Source of the DNA: SZUA-36 sp963759155
Lineage (GTDB): Bacteria; Pseudomonadota; Gammaproteobacteria; Xanthomonadales; SZUA-36
Assembly (NCBI GenBank): GCA_963759155.1
Contig: CAVWXX010000003.1
Coordinates: 1 to 64,000, forward strand
Reading direction: 5' to 3'
DNA length: 64,000 nt
Positions 1-8,100 of this stretch are shown here, piece after piece. Positions within the stretch are counted from its first letter, which is position 1. Each line of letters begins with the position of its first letter. A program made the translations under genes and the position numbers. The notes beneath the pieces were generated by a model. That model worked only from the letters and a program-made list of their open reading frames with translations, did no database searches and was not told the DNA's origin.

Positions 1-146
1 CAATCGGTGGTGGCGTCGGTAAGATTTTCAAAATCGGTTCACAAGCCATGAATGCCCAGGTGGCCTACTATCACAACCTGGAGAAACCCGATATCACTGG
101 CGATTGGAGCCTTCGCTTGCAGTTACAGTTCATGTTCCCGAAGTAG
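1..146 (+). CDS. C-terminal end of an outer-membrane/transporter-like protein (partial)
   Basis: Reading from base 3, an open frame runs to a TAG at 144-146. It encodes about 47 residues with a glycine-rich GGGVGK segment, an NAQ..YY stretch and an ending LRLQLQFMFPK. This alternating aromatic/polar C-terminus resembles the last strands of a family of proteobacterial outer-membrane or 'transporter' hypothetical proteins (neuromedin U-like annotation). The start lies outside the window. Family assignment rests on recall of the tail motif only. Confidence 0.55.
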   Translation, partial: IGGGVGKIFKIGSQAMNAQVAYYHNLEKPDITGDWSLRLQLQFMFPK

Positions 147-192
147 AACCAAACAGCGAATCAGGCATTACCACCCCATTTCCCCTCGAAAT

Positions 193-208
193 CCCCCCAA
201 ACGGGGGG
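193..208 (+). terminator. G/C-run hairpin after the outer-membrane gene
   Basis: Six C (193-198) and six G (203-208) flank an AAAC loop, 47 bases after the upstream stop codon. There is no immediate T-run, so it may be a terminator or one member of the short C-run/G-run repeat family also seen near 2805, 5170 and 9455, each ending in GGGATGC. Confidence 0.45.
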
Positions 209-279
209 ATGCCTGAACGGCTTGTCGGGCTTTTAATAGATTCACAGACTTTAGTCGTAAATTTAACAAAGGAGAAAAC

Positions 280-1194
280 ATGAACACCTCATTAAATATC
301 GGAAGTACTGAAATGCTTGAGGCACGTGAGGCCTCAAAGAGTGGTATCGCGATTGGTGCGCTACTTGCCGTGCTGGGTGTCCTGGCCATGATGGCGCCGT
401 TAATCAGCGGTATAGCGGTTACCGTGCTGGTCGGTATCCTGATGATTGCCGGTGGCCTGATGCAGACCTTCTTCGCCTTCAAAGCTGAGTCCTTCGGCAA
501 GGGCGTGCTGGTTTTCCTGTTTGGTGGTTTGGGCGTGGTGGCCGGTGTGATCATTCTGATGACCCCCCAGACCAGCCTGGCGTTTCTGACCATGCTGGTT
601 GCCGCTTTTTTCGTTGCCAGCGGTATCACCGACATCGTCCTGGGCTTCAAGAAAAAACCGGAAGAAGGCTGGGGTTGGTTAGTATTCAGCGGCGGATTGT
701 CCGTGTTGCTGGGGCTGCTCATCATGGCGGAATGGCCGTTCTCCGGTCTCTGGGTGATCGGCTTTTTCGTCGGCCTGAGGATGCTGGTTTCCGGTTGGGT
801 GTTGATGGCACTGGGCCGGGCAGGGCAGGTGGCATTGACGCAGTTGCAGGACGAGCGTATCGAAGTCCTGGAAGAGCATGTCCGTGAAGGAGCAGCCATG
901 CTGGCGGGCGTCGTACAGGCGCTGGCGAACCACACGGCTGCCTTGATGATGCTGGACAGCGAATTGCGCCAGAAAGTGTCTTCATCTGAAGTCGACCCGG
1001 CCATCAGTAAATTGAATGAAGGTCTTGGTAAGGCACGCAAGAGCATGCAGGAAGTCGAGGCGGCATCAGAGAAAACCTGGAGTGAAATTCAGAAAGCGTC
1101 TTACGGTTTAATGGGTGAACTGCAAGACAGCATCGCGGAAGTCAATGAGAAGCTCAAGGCGTCTCTCGATATGGCTCCGAAGGATCAGGACTAA
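280..1194 (+). CDS. HdeD/DUF308-family membrane protein with C-terminal coiled coil
   Basis: 304 residues. The first ~190 hold six hydrophobic segments with glycine-rich turns, the pattern of HdeD (DUF308) acid-resistance membrane proteins. Residues ~195-300 are a charged heptad-like helix region (EVLEEHVREGAAML, then SKLNEGLGKARKSMQEVEAASEKTW), longer than in E. coli HdeD (about 190 aa). The ATG at 280 is preceded by AAAGGAG (268-274). The EEASENSW-like tail echoes the small coiled-coil protein at 2931, which hints that the two proteins interact or share ancestry. Role in acid or envelope stress is inferred from the family. Confidence 0.8.
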   Translation: MNTSLNIGSTEMLEAREASKSGIAIGALLAVLGVLAMMAPLISGIAVTVLVGILMIAGGLMQTFFAFKAESFGKGVLVFLFGGLGVVAGVIILMTPQTSLAFLTMLVAAFFVASGITDIVLGFKKKPEEGWGWLVFSGGLSVLLGLLIMAEWPFSGLWVIGFFVGLRMLVSGWVLMALGRAGQVALTQLQDERIEVLEEHVREGAAMLAGVVQALANHTAALMMLDSELRQKVSSSEVDPAISKLNEGLGKARKSMQEVEAASEKTWSEIQKASYGLMGELQDSIAEVNEKLKASLDMAPKDQD

Positions 1195-1206
1195 GCTTTG
1201 TTTCGG

Positions 1207-1235
1207 TTGGGAGACCTGTTTGGCAGGTCTCCCAA
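1207..1235 (+). terminator. 12-bp perfect hairpin after the HdeD-like gene
   Basis: Arms 1207-1218 and 1224-1235 are perfectly complementary around a 5-nt TTTGG loop, 12 bases after the HdeD-like stop. No T-run follows, so termination strength is uncertain. Confidence 0.55.
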
Positions 1236-1258
1236 GCGGATGGCAATGACCAGGTTAA

Positions 1259-1459
1259 TCGAATCAGTACCTGATCGGATACATCATTGGCCAGAGCGAT
1301 GCCGCCAACTATTACGATGCTGCAGGAAGTGTTTTGGTATTGATGCTTTGGGTCTACTACGCCTCAGCCATCTTTCTGTTCGGTGCTGTTTTCACGAAAG
1401 TGCGTTCGGATTTAATCAACCAGGATATCAATAAAATTTTAGAACCTAAGGAAAAATGA
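1259..1459 (+). pseudogene. YihY/BrkB-family membrane protein, C-terminal remnant
   Basis: The frame from 1259 to the TGA at 1457-1459, opened by an in-frame TAA at 1256, encodes YLIGYIIGQSDAANYYDAAG followed by VLMLWVYYASAIFLFGAVFTKV and a polar tail. This is the conserved last transmembrane pair of YihY/virulence-factor-BrkB proteins, which are normally about 280-400 residues. No start codon or N-terminal half is present; instead the HdeD terminator lies just upstream. It is therefore a truncated relic, probably left by a deletion that joined the two genes. Its stop overlaps the start of the next gene (ATGA-type overlap), as expected if it was once translationally coupled. Confidence 0.75.
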
Positions 1460-2766
1460 ATATGAAATTATTAAGTAAATTCCTGAATCAAAGTTTACTT
1501 TTTGCTGTTGTTGTCGCTACGCCGGGCCAACTGCTGGCCGATTACGAACGTGCTGAAGACCTGAAAGCTTCCGAAATTTTGTCTACAGAACAGGTATCGG
1601 GCGCACACTTCAGTGTCGATGAGCGAGTTGAGAGCGACGGTTACCTCAACTATTACACCATCCGTTCCGATTACGGCGTGTTCGAGGCGGCGAGCACAGC
1701 CATGTTGCTCGTGCGCCTGAAGGAGATAGACGCGCTTGCCCAGCTTGACGAGCTCAGCAGTACCGAAGTTTTTGTCAATGCAGCAGCAGACGCGGGGTTG
1801 GGCCAAATCGAGGTTATCAGCACATTTGTCCAGCGGCCGGTATCCACACTGGCCGGATTGCCACAGGGCGTCAGCCGTATGTTCAAGCGTTATTCCCGCC
1901 AGTTGGGTGAAGCGGTCAGCGATACCAAGGAATACATGGCAACCCAGAAAGAACTTGGCCTGTCTGACCGGGAGTACGCGGACTATAAGAAAAACGCCAT
2001 ATCGCTTACCGAACGGTATTTCAACATCTCGGCTGCCGAACGGGACTTGGCGCAGGAGCTGGGTACGGATCCATATACCTCGAACGAAACGCTGAGTGAA
2101 GCCATTAAGAAAGTCGCCTGGGTGGATCGCATGGGACGCGTCGCAGTGAAGGTCGCGGGGAAGGTCGCGGGACTGAGCATCCCATACGTGGGCGTCTTAG
2201 CCAAGGTCAACGATGCCGTTTGGGGCAAAGACCCCTACGAACTGCGTGACTACAACCGTGCGCGTCTCCTTGCAACAGGCGCGACGGAAGAACTGGTTGA
2301 CGCCTATCTTAAAAATCCCTGGATGAGCCCCACGCAGCAGACCGTGCTGACCGCGGCCATTGGTGAACTCACCGAGGTCACCGGCAGTGATGGAATCCTG
2401 CGGCAAGCGCGCGATCTTAGGACCCCAGTCGAGGTCGGTTATTTCGTACGGTCGGTAGCCTTACTGGCCTGGTACCACAGCAAGAAGCAGCCCCTCGCCT
2501 CGGTAAGCACGGAGCTGGCAATACCGGGCGGTATCAGAGCGGACGGGACGACGGTACTGCTTTTCCCCTCCGATTACGTGTACTGGACCGAAACCATGGC
2601 ACAAGCAGCGCGTGAATTCAGGGCCCTGGGTGCAGGAAACCCCGACTTGAAACCCGAGCTCTGGATTCTCGGGTCTGTCAGCAAGCGTGCGCAAACCGAG
2701 TTGCATAAGCTCGGCTATGACTTGAATACGGAATTCGCAGACCAACTCCTGGGCGAGTCAAGTTGA
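1456..2766 (+). CDS. Exported hypothetical protein
   Basis: 436 residues. A signal peptide is visible (MNMKLLSKFLNQSLLFAVVVATPGQLLA, cleavage expected near residue 28). The mature part is soluble-looking, with a helical region near residues 130-230 (FKRYSRQLGEAVSDTKEYMA) and a short hydrophobic, glycine-containing stretch near 235-255 (VAVKVAGKVAGLSIPYVGVLAKV) that could insert in a membrane. I do not recognise the family. The start could be ATG 1456 or ATG 1462. It sits in a run of co-directional envelope-stress genes, so a periplasmic or membrane-associated role is an inference from context. Confidence 0.7.
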   Translation: MNMKLLSKFLNQSLLFAVVVATPGQLLADYERAEDLKASEILSTEQVSGAHFSVDERVESDGYLNYYTIRSDYGVFEAASTAMLLVRLKEIDALAQLDELSSTEVFVNAAADAGLGQIEVISTFVQRPVSTLAGLPQGVSRMFKRYSRQLGEAVSDTKEYMATQKELGLSDREYADYKKNAISLTERYFNISAAERDLAQELGTDPYTSNETLSEAIKKVAWVDRMGRVAVKVAGKVAGLSIPYVGVLAKVNDAVWGKDPYELRDYNRARLLATGATEELVDAYLKNPWMSPTQQTVLTAAIGELTEVTGSDGILRQARDLRTPVEVGYFVRSVALLAWYHSKKQPLASVSTELAIPGGIRADGTTVLLFPSDYVYWTETMAQAAREFRALGAGNPDLKPELWILGSVSKRAQTELHKLGYDLNTEFADQLLGESS

Positions 2767-2930
2767 TCGTTATCAGCATCACTGCCTCCGGGATAATGAC
2801 CTGACCCCCCAAATCCCCCCCTCTAGGAGGGATGCCACGGGTGGAATACCGACGTTTAATATACCAAGGCGGTACCCGTTCTGTAATTGCAGAAGTTCGT
2901 CAAGATCAAAGAGCATTGAAGGAGTATGAA

Positions 2931-3242
2931 ATGAACGAGTCAACAAAACTGAATGAAATGAAAACCCAGTTGAAGGGGGAACTCGCCAAGTGGCAAACGA
3001 AAATCGACGAAGCCAGGATTCAGCTGAACCTCGGCGGCAAGGAAGCCAAAGAAAAAATCCAGCCTCACCTGGACCAACTCGAAAATGAAATGTACAAAGC
3101 GAAGGACAAATGGGCTGATCTGGAGGAGGCATCAGAAAATTCATGGGCGGATATCAAGGTCGGACTGGATTCATCCGTCGATGCCATGAAAGAATCTTTT
3201 TCGAATGCGCAAAAGCATTTTTCCGACGATAAAACCAGCTGA
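2931..3242 (+). CDS. Small coiled-coil stress-response protein (sll1863-like)
   Basis: 103 residues, almost entirely charged amphipathic helix (LKGELAKWQTKIDEARIQL, EKIQPHLDQLENEMYKAKDKW). The composition and the WADLEEASENSW motif fit the sll1863-type coiled-coil stress proteins often found beside AI-2E/PerM and HdeD-like genes. The ATG at 2931 is chosen because AAGGAG lies at 2919-2924; the frame is open upstream to 2832 but that stretch is low-complexity intergenic sequence. No membrane segment or signal peptide is visible. The function is unknown; a cytoplasmic stress role is a family-level inference. Confidence 0.7.
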   Translation: MNESTKLNEMKTQLKGELAKWQTKIDEARIQLNLGGKEAKEKIQPHLDQLENEMYKAKDKWADLEEASENSWADIKVGLDSSVDAMKESFSNAQKHFSDDKTS

Positions 3243-3268
3243 GGCTGAAGAGTAAAAAAGACAGTACA

Positions 3269-4345
3269 GTGATAATGGAAACGGGACAGCAACCAGCAGA
3301 ACGCTTCCGAAAAAGCTTTGTGTTGGTGATGACGCTCGCGTACACGATCATGTTTTTTGCGATGATCTGGGGCTTTGTGGAAGCCCTGTTGATGGCAGCC
3401 GTGTTCAGCGGGATCCTTTATCCCGTTTACCTTTGGTTGAACAAGACTTTTAAAGGGCGTAGTACGCCGGCTTCACTGCTGACCCTACTGGTCGCAATAT
3501 TGGTGATCGTGATCCCGCTGCTGTTTCTGCTGGGGATAGTCGCCGACCAGTCGGTGGGAATTACTGCCAAGGTCGAGCCCTGGGTGCAACAGCAGATGTC
3601 CGAATCTGCGGGTGATGAAGCCGCCTTGCCTGAATGGCTTCCGTATGCTGACAAACTTGAGCCGTACAAAGAGGAGATATCCGTGAAGTTCGGCGAGTTT
3701 GCAGAAAGTGCCGCATCTTACCTGGCTTCCAGCCTGGCACGGATAACCGAGGGCACGATGGTGTTTTTTCTTAACCTCTTCGTGATGCTCTACGCCATGT
3801 TCTTTTTTCTTATCAGCGGACCACAACTGGTACGGACCATTATGGGGTACGCGCCCCTGTCCCAGGAGGACAGGCAAAAAATGTTGCAGGTGGGCCTGTC
3901 GGTCAGCCGCGCAACCATCAAGGGCACGTTGATCATCGGTATTATCCAGGGCACCCTTGGCGGTATCGGTTTTGCGGTCGCCGGGATCGGTTCAGCCGTG
4001 TTCTGGGGTGCGTTGATGGCCATACTATCCGTTCTCCCTGGTATTGGCTCAGCGCTGGTCTGGGTGCCGGGTGTGATTTACCTGTTGCTGACAGGAAATG
4101 TGGTTGCAGGTGTGCTGCTGGCGGCCTGGTGCGCAGGTGTCGTAGGGACGATCGACAATGTACTGCGGCCGATCCTGGTAGGGCGGGATACGGAAATGCC
4201 TGACTTGTTGATATTGCTTTCAACCCTGGGGGGGCTGAGTCTGTTCGGTGCATCCGGCCTGGTGCTTGGCCCGGTTCTCGCTGCTCTGTTCATGACCGTG
4301 CTGGCGATATATAGCCGGGTATTCGCTGAATACCTGGAAGGATGA
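3269..4345 (+). CDS. AI-2E family transporter (PerM/UPF0118)
   Basis: 358 residues with the family's layout: two N-terminal membrane helices (residues ~12-55), a third at ~65-88, a periplasmic domain (~90-155) and a C-terminal membrane block (~160-350) with glycine-rich helices including GTLIIGIIQGTLGGIGFAVAG and ALVWVPGVIYLLLTGN. The family name comes from TqsA/YdgG, but most members are PerM-like permeases of unknown substrate, and several work in Na+ or pH homeostasis; I do not infer quorum sensing. The start is GTG 3269 or ATG 3275; neither has a strong ribosome-binding site. The stop at 4345 is followed closely by the next gene. Confidence 0.85.
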   Translation: MIMETGQQPAERFRKSFVLVMTLAYTIMFFAMIWGFVEALLMAAVFSGILYPVYLWLNKTFKGRSTPASLLTLLVAILVIVIPLLFLLGIVADQSVGITAKVEPWVQQQMSESAGDEAALPEWLPYADKLEPYKEEISVKFGEFAESAASYLASSLARITEGTMVFFLNLFVMLYAMFFFLISGPQLVRTIMGYAPLSQEDRQKMLQVGLSVSRATIKGTLIIGIIQGTLGGIGFAVAGIGSAVFWGALMAILSVLPGIGSALVWVPGVIYLLLTGNVVAGVLLAAWCAGVVGTIDNVLRPILVGRDTEMPDLLILLSTLGGLSLFGASGLVLGPVLAALFMTVLAIYSRVFAEYLEG

Positions 4346-4360
4346 TTGAGGAGTAGACAC

Positions 4361-4669
4361 ATGAAAAAACCCAAATCTGAACTTGAGGAACTAAAAGACC
4401 TGCAGAAAGAGTCACGCAAACTGCAGCAAAAGCAGGAAACGTCCGTGGAGGCTCAAGCAGAAGCGGAAGCCATAGAAATGCCGCCGGCCGGTAAAGAAGA
4501 TGGGGGGGAACCGCTTGCGGAGCAGGGCGAGTTTCTTGAGGGCCTTGCCCCACAGGTCGAAAACATCATGACGGAGTTGGAGGAGGCGGCTACCGAGCAC
4601 CCGGCGCTCGCCCTGCTGGCTGCTTTTGGTATCGGTATTTTTGTCGGACAACTGCTCTCACGCAGATAG
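4361..4669 (+). CDS. Small tail-anchored protein, ElaB/YqjD-like
   Basis: 102 residues. Residues 1-65 are charged and helical (KPKSELEELKDLQKESRKLQQKQE). The C-terminus is one hydrophobic segment ending in arginines (HPALALLAAFGIGIFVGQLLSRR), the architecture of ElaB/YqjD/DUF883 inner-membrane ribosome-associated proteins. The ATG at 4361 is chosen over an in-frame TTG at 4346 because GAGGAG lies at 4348-4353. It is followed after 8 bases by a YqjE-like gene, the same neighbour order as E. coli yqjD-yqjE, which supports the call. Confidence 0.7.
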   Translation: MKKPKSELEELKDLQKESRKLQQKQETSVEAQAEAEAIEMPPAGKEDGGEPLAEQGEFLEGLAPQVENIMTELEEAATEHPALALLAAFGIGIFVGQLLSRR

Positions 4670-4677
4670 GAGGAACC

Positions 4678-5151
4678 ATGGAACGATTTATACATAGCCT
4701 GAAAGTATTCTGGCGTGCAGAGCGGTTGCTGAAAACCAATGAACTGCGTTTGAATATCAAGAAAGTTCAAGTGACGGCTGTCGCGAGCCTGGTGGGTTTG
4801 TTTGGGCTGGTTATGCTGACCCTGGCGGTATTCTTTGCACTGGTTCCTGTGTGGGGTCAGGCCGGCGCAGCCCTGGCAGTTGCCGGTATCGATCTCATCC
4901 TTGCGGTGCTGTTACTTGCCTGGTCCGGTTCGTTGAAAACTGCTCCCGAGGCCGAAATGATCCAGGAAGTTCGTGACATGGCGCTTGGTGATATGGAGCA
5001 TGAATTGTCACTGGCGGATGCGGAAGTAAAAGCCCTTAAAAATGAGGTTCAGCGTTTTGTCCGTAATCCGGTTGATGCACTGTTACCAGGCATGATCGGT
5101 CCGCTGTTGAGCGGCGCTGCCAAGGGTCTTAAATCAAGAAAGTCAAAATGA
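4678..5151 (+). CDS. YqjE-like / phage-holin-family membrane protein
   Basis: 157 residues. Two hydrophobic helices (about residues 35-60, VASLVGLFGLVMLTLAVFFAL, and 65-85, AGAALAVAGIDLILAVLLLAW) sit between an amphipathic N-terminus and a charged C-terminus. This matches the YqjE / 'phage holin family' (DUF1469-like) proteins that accompany YqjD. AGGA precedes the ATG closely. It probably lies in one transcription unit with the two genes before it. Molecular function is unknown. Confidence 0.65.
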   Translation: MERFIHSLKVFWRAERLLKTNELRLNIKKVQVTAVASLVGLFGLVMLTLAVFFALVPVWGQAGAALAVAGIDLILAVLLLAWSGSLKTAPEAEMIQEVRDMALGDMEHELSLADAEVKALKNEVQRFVRNPVDALLPGMIGPLLSGAAKGLKSRKSK

Positions 5152-5163
5152 CCAGTACGCATC

Positions 5164-8100
5164 CACCACCCAAAAACCCCTCCCCGGGAGGGATGCTACT
5201 CATTGACTGGTATCGTTAAATGGTAAGCTGAGTCCTGGGTGATTATTTCACCGGCATAGAGAGCTTTCAATGAGATATCAGAGTCCCGGAAAAACCGTAC
5301 TTGCAGTGCTTCTCATACTGTTGGTTGGTCTTTTTTCGTCGTCTGCTTCTGCAGATGACGAAACGATGGCCTCTGAGAAGCAGGTTAATCCTGAACTGCT
5401 TAATCTAAAAATCGCAGAGGTTGAAGCCTCAACAACGCTGGATGAGCAAACGGTCAAAACACTGGTTGATCTCTACCGCCGCGCCTTGACCAACCTCGGC
5501 AGGGCTCAGGCCGAGCTGGTAAGCGCGGATGAGTACGCCGATTCGGGAGCCAGGGCGCCGTCTGAGTTGGAAAGAATACGCCAGGATGTTGCTGAGCTTC
5601 GTGACTCGGGCACTTCTGAAGCACTGGATTTGCCCACAACTGCAAGTCGTTCCGAGCTTGAAAAGGCCTTGTCTGACGAGAAAGCGGCGCTGACCGCAGT
5701 GGAAGCCCGTGTTTCTGAACTCCGGGATCAATACACGCTTACCGTGGCAAGGCCGGCTCTCGCAAGGGAGCGTCTGAGTGTAGCCAGAACAGAGCGTGAT
5801 TCTGCGTTGGCTGAAGCCAGGGCACCGGCGCCAATCGGTGAGGCCGCCTCAATTAATGAGGCGCGCCGCTGGCACCGCGAAACCCGGGCGCAAAGGCTGG
5901 CGGGAGAAATGCGTAAGCTGGAGCAGGAATTGCTGACACATGATGTGCGCCTGAAACTATTGGAGGCAAAGCAGGAATACGCCAGTCTCAATATCGAGCG
6001 TATACGTACCCGTGCCCGCACCCTGGAAGATACAATCAGTCAACGGCGTGGTGCTGAAGCGGAGCAAGCACGTCTCGAAGCGGAATCAACGCAACAGGAA
6101 CTTGAAGGCCAGCACCCCCTGGTACGTGAGATGGCTGCTATCAATGTCAATCTTGGTGAACGATTGACCCAACGCATTCTGGAAATCCAGAACGCATCCG
6201 ATCAACGGGATGCAACACGGCAACTGCTGACACAACTGTCCGAGGACCTGGATTCAACCAAGAACAAGATGAATATCGCAGGTGTTAGCCAGGCACTTGG
6301 TCAATTGCTCGTGAATCAACGGCGTTCGCTTCCCGATACGCAGAGTCTGAACCGGCAGGCCCAGCAACGTAAGCGCATGGGCGCCGACGTTGACCTGGAG
6401 CAGATAGAGTTTAGTGATCAACGCAGGTCACTGCGTGACACAGATAAATACATCGATCAGTTGACCAGTGATTTGCCAGTCGATGAAGCCGAAGCTTTGT
6501 ACCCGGAATTGAAACCACTGTTAAAAAGTCGTCTTGAGTTGCTCGAAAAGTCAATTGAGCAGGGTGGGCGTTATCTAAGTGTTTTGAGTGAATTTGACCT
6601 GATTCAACGACAGTACATGGACGCTGTCAGTGCATATCGCGATTTTCTCGATAGTACATTGCTGTGGGTGAGAAGTGGCTCGCGCGTTAACATGGAAGCC
6701 TTCCTGACAATCCCGGATGATGTGAAGCGGGTCTTTTCAGTGTCTGACTGGAAGCGGTTGGGATCAGACCTTGTGACAGCGCTTTGGGAAAAGAAATTCG
6801 TCGGCCTGTTCTTAGTTGCAGCGCTGATGCTGTTATTTTTTCGCTCGTATTTCCTGTCCCAAATCGAAAAGTCCGCCCGCTATGTCGGGCAGATATCCAA
6901 AGACAGTTTCAGCCAATCTGTTAAAGCACTTCTCTTCACCTTGTTGCCTGCAGTGTCGTTGCCACTTGTTCTGGTGTTGACCGGTTTTGCCATCAAGTCC
7001 AGTGTGGGTTCCGCGCCATTCTCAGTTGTCTGGGCCGAAACCTTGATGGCTGTGGGTGTCGATCTTTTTGTCATTCTTTTCTTTATTGAAGCATGTCGTG
7101 ATAAGGGCTTACTTGATGTTCATTGTGGCTGGTCGCAATTCGCTGTTCATAAATTGCGCTCTGAACTGCACTGGTACGTGATCGTTTTTCCCATCGCAAG
7201 ACTGATCGGTGATAGTAGCTACTTCCTGGAAACCAGTGAGAAAATTGGTGGTTTGAGCATCATCGGGTCGTTGATTTCAGCCGGCGCACTTGCGGTGCTG
7301 ATATACAGGCTGTTTACACCCGGTGGCGGTATTCTTAAGGATTATTTGCAGAAATATCCCAACGGGGTACTAGCCCACACTCGCCCGGTCTGGTTCGGTG
7401 CCATCGTCCTGGTGTTGCCTTTACTCATTGTTATTTGGTTGGCCGGTTACAACTACTCGGGACACGTTTTGGCAGTCAGTTTCATGTATTCGTTCTGGCT
7501 TATTCTCTGGCTGATGGTTCTGCAGAGTCTACTGGCGCGCTGGCTGATACTTGGATATCAGCGACTCGAGTTACAGGCAGCCATAGACCGGCGGGATGCA
7601 GCACGCGAAGCAAGACGTGTCGCCAAGGAAACAGGTCTGGAAAACAAGCCGGCGGATGAACCGGTTTTTGAAGTAGAAGAACAACAGGTCAGTTTTGCTG
7701 AGCTCAACAGTGATAGCCGAATGTTGCTGAAAACGGTTATGGGGTTTGTTGCTGTGATGTGGTTATGGATTATCTGGGCGCCGATCATACCCGCACTTGG
7801 TATCCTGGATGATATTACCTTGTGGTCAAAGACCAGTCTCATCAATGGTGAAATGGCACAGATTCCGGTTACGCTGGCTGACATTCTGCTGGCCTTGCTG
7901 ATCGCTATTGCAACCGGTGTCGCCACCAAGGGCATGCCTGCTCTTCTTGAACTCTTCTTATTGCAGCGCTCAAAGATGACCACTGGTGGCCGTTATACGG
8001 CGACGACATTGTTGCGTTATTCCATCGTTGCGATAGGTGCGCTCACCGTTATCGGTTTGCTGGGTATCAGTTGGTCCAAGGCCCAATGGCTGGTTGCTGC

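Noticed and set aside
168..1046. 292-residue minus-strand frame opposite the HdeD-like gene
   Set aside because: Composition is Pro/Ser/Thr-rich with no motif, and the plus-strand gene has a clear start, membrane helices and ribosome-binding site.
3269..4345. AI-2E annotation taken as evidence for quorum sensing
   Set aside because: The family is broad and mostly PerM-like; no lux or lsr genes are nearby.
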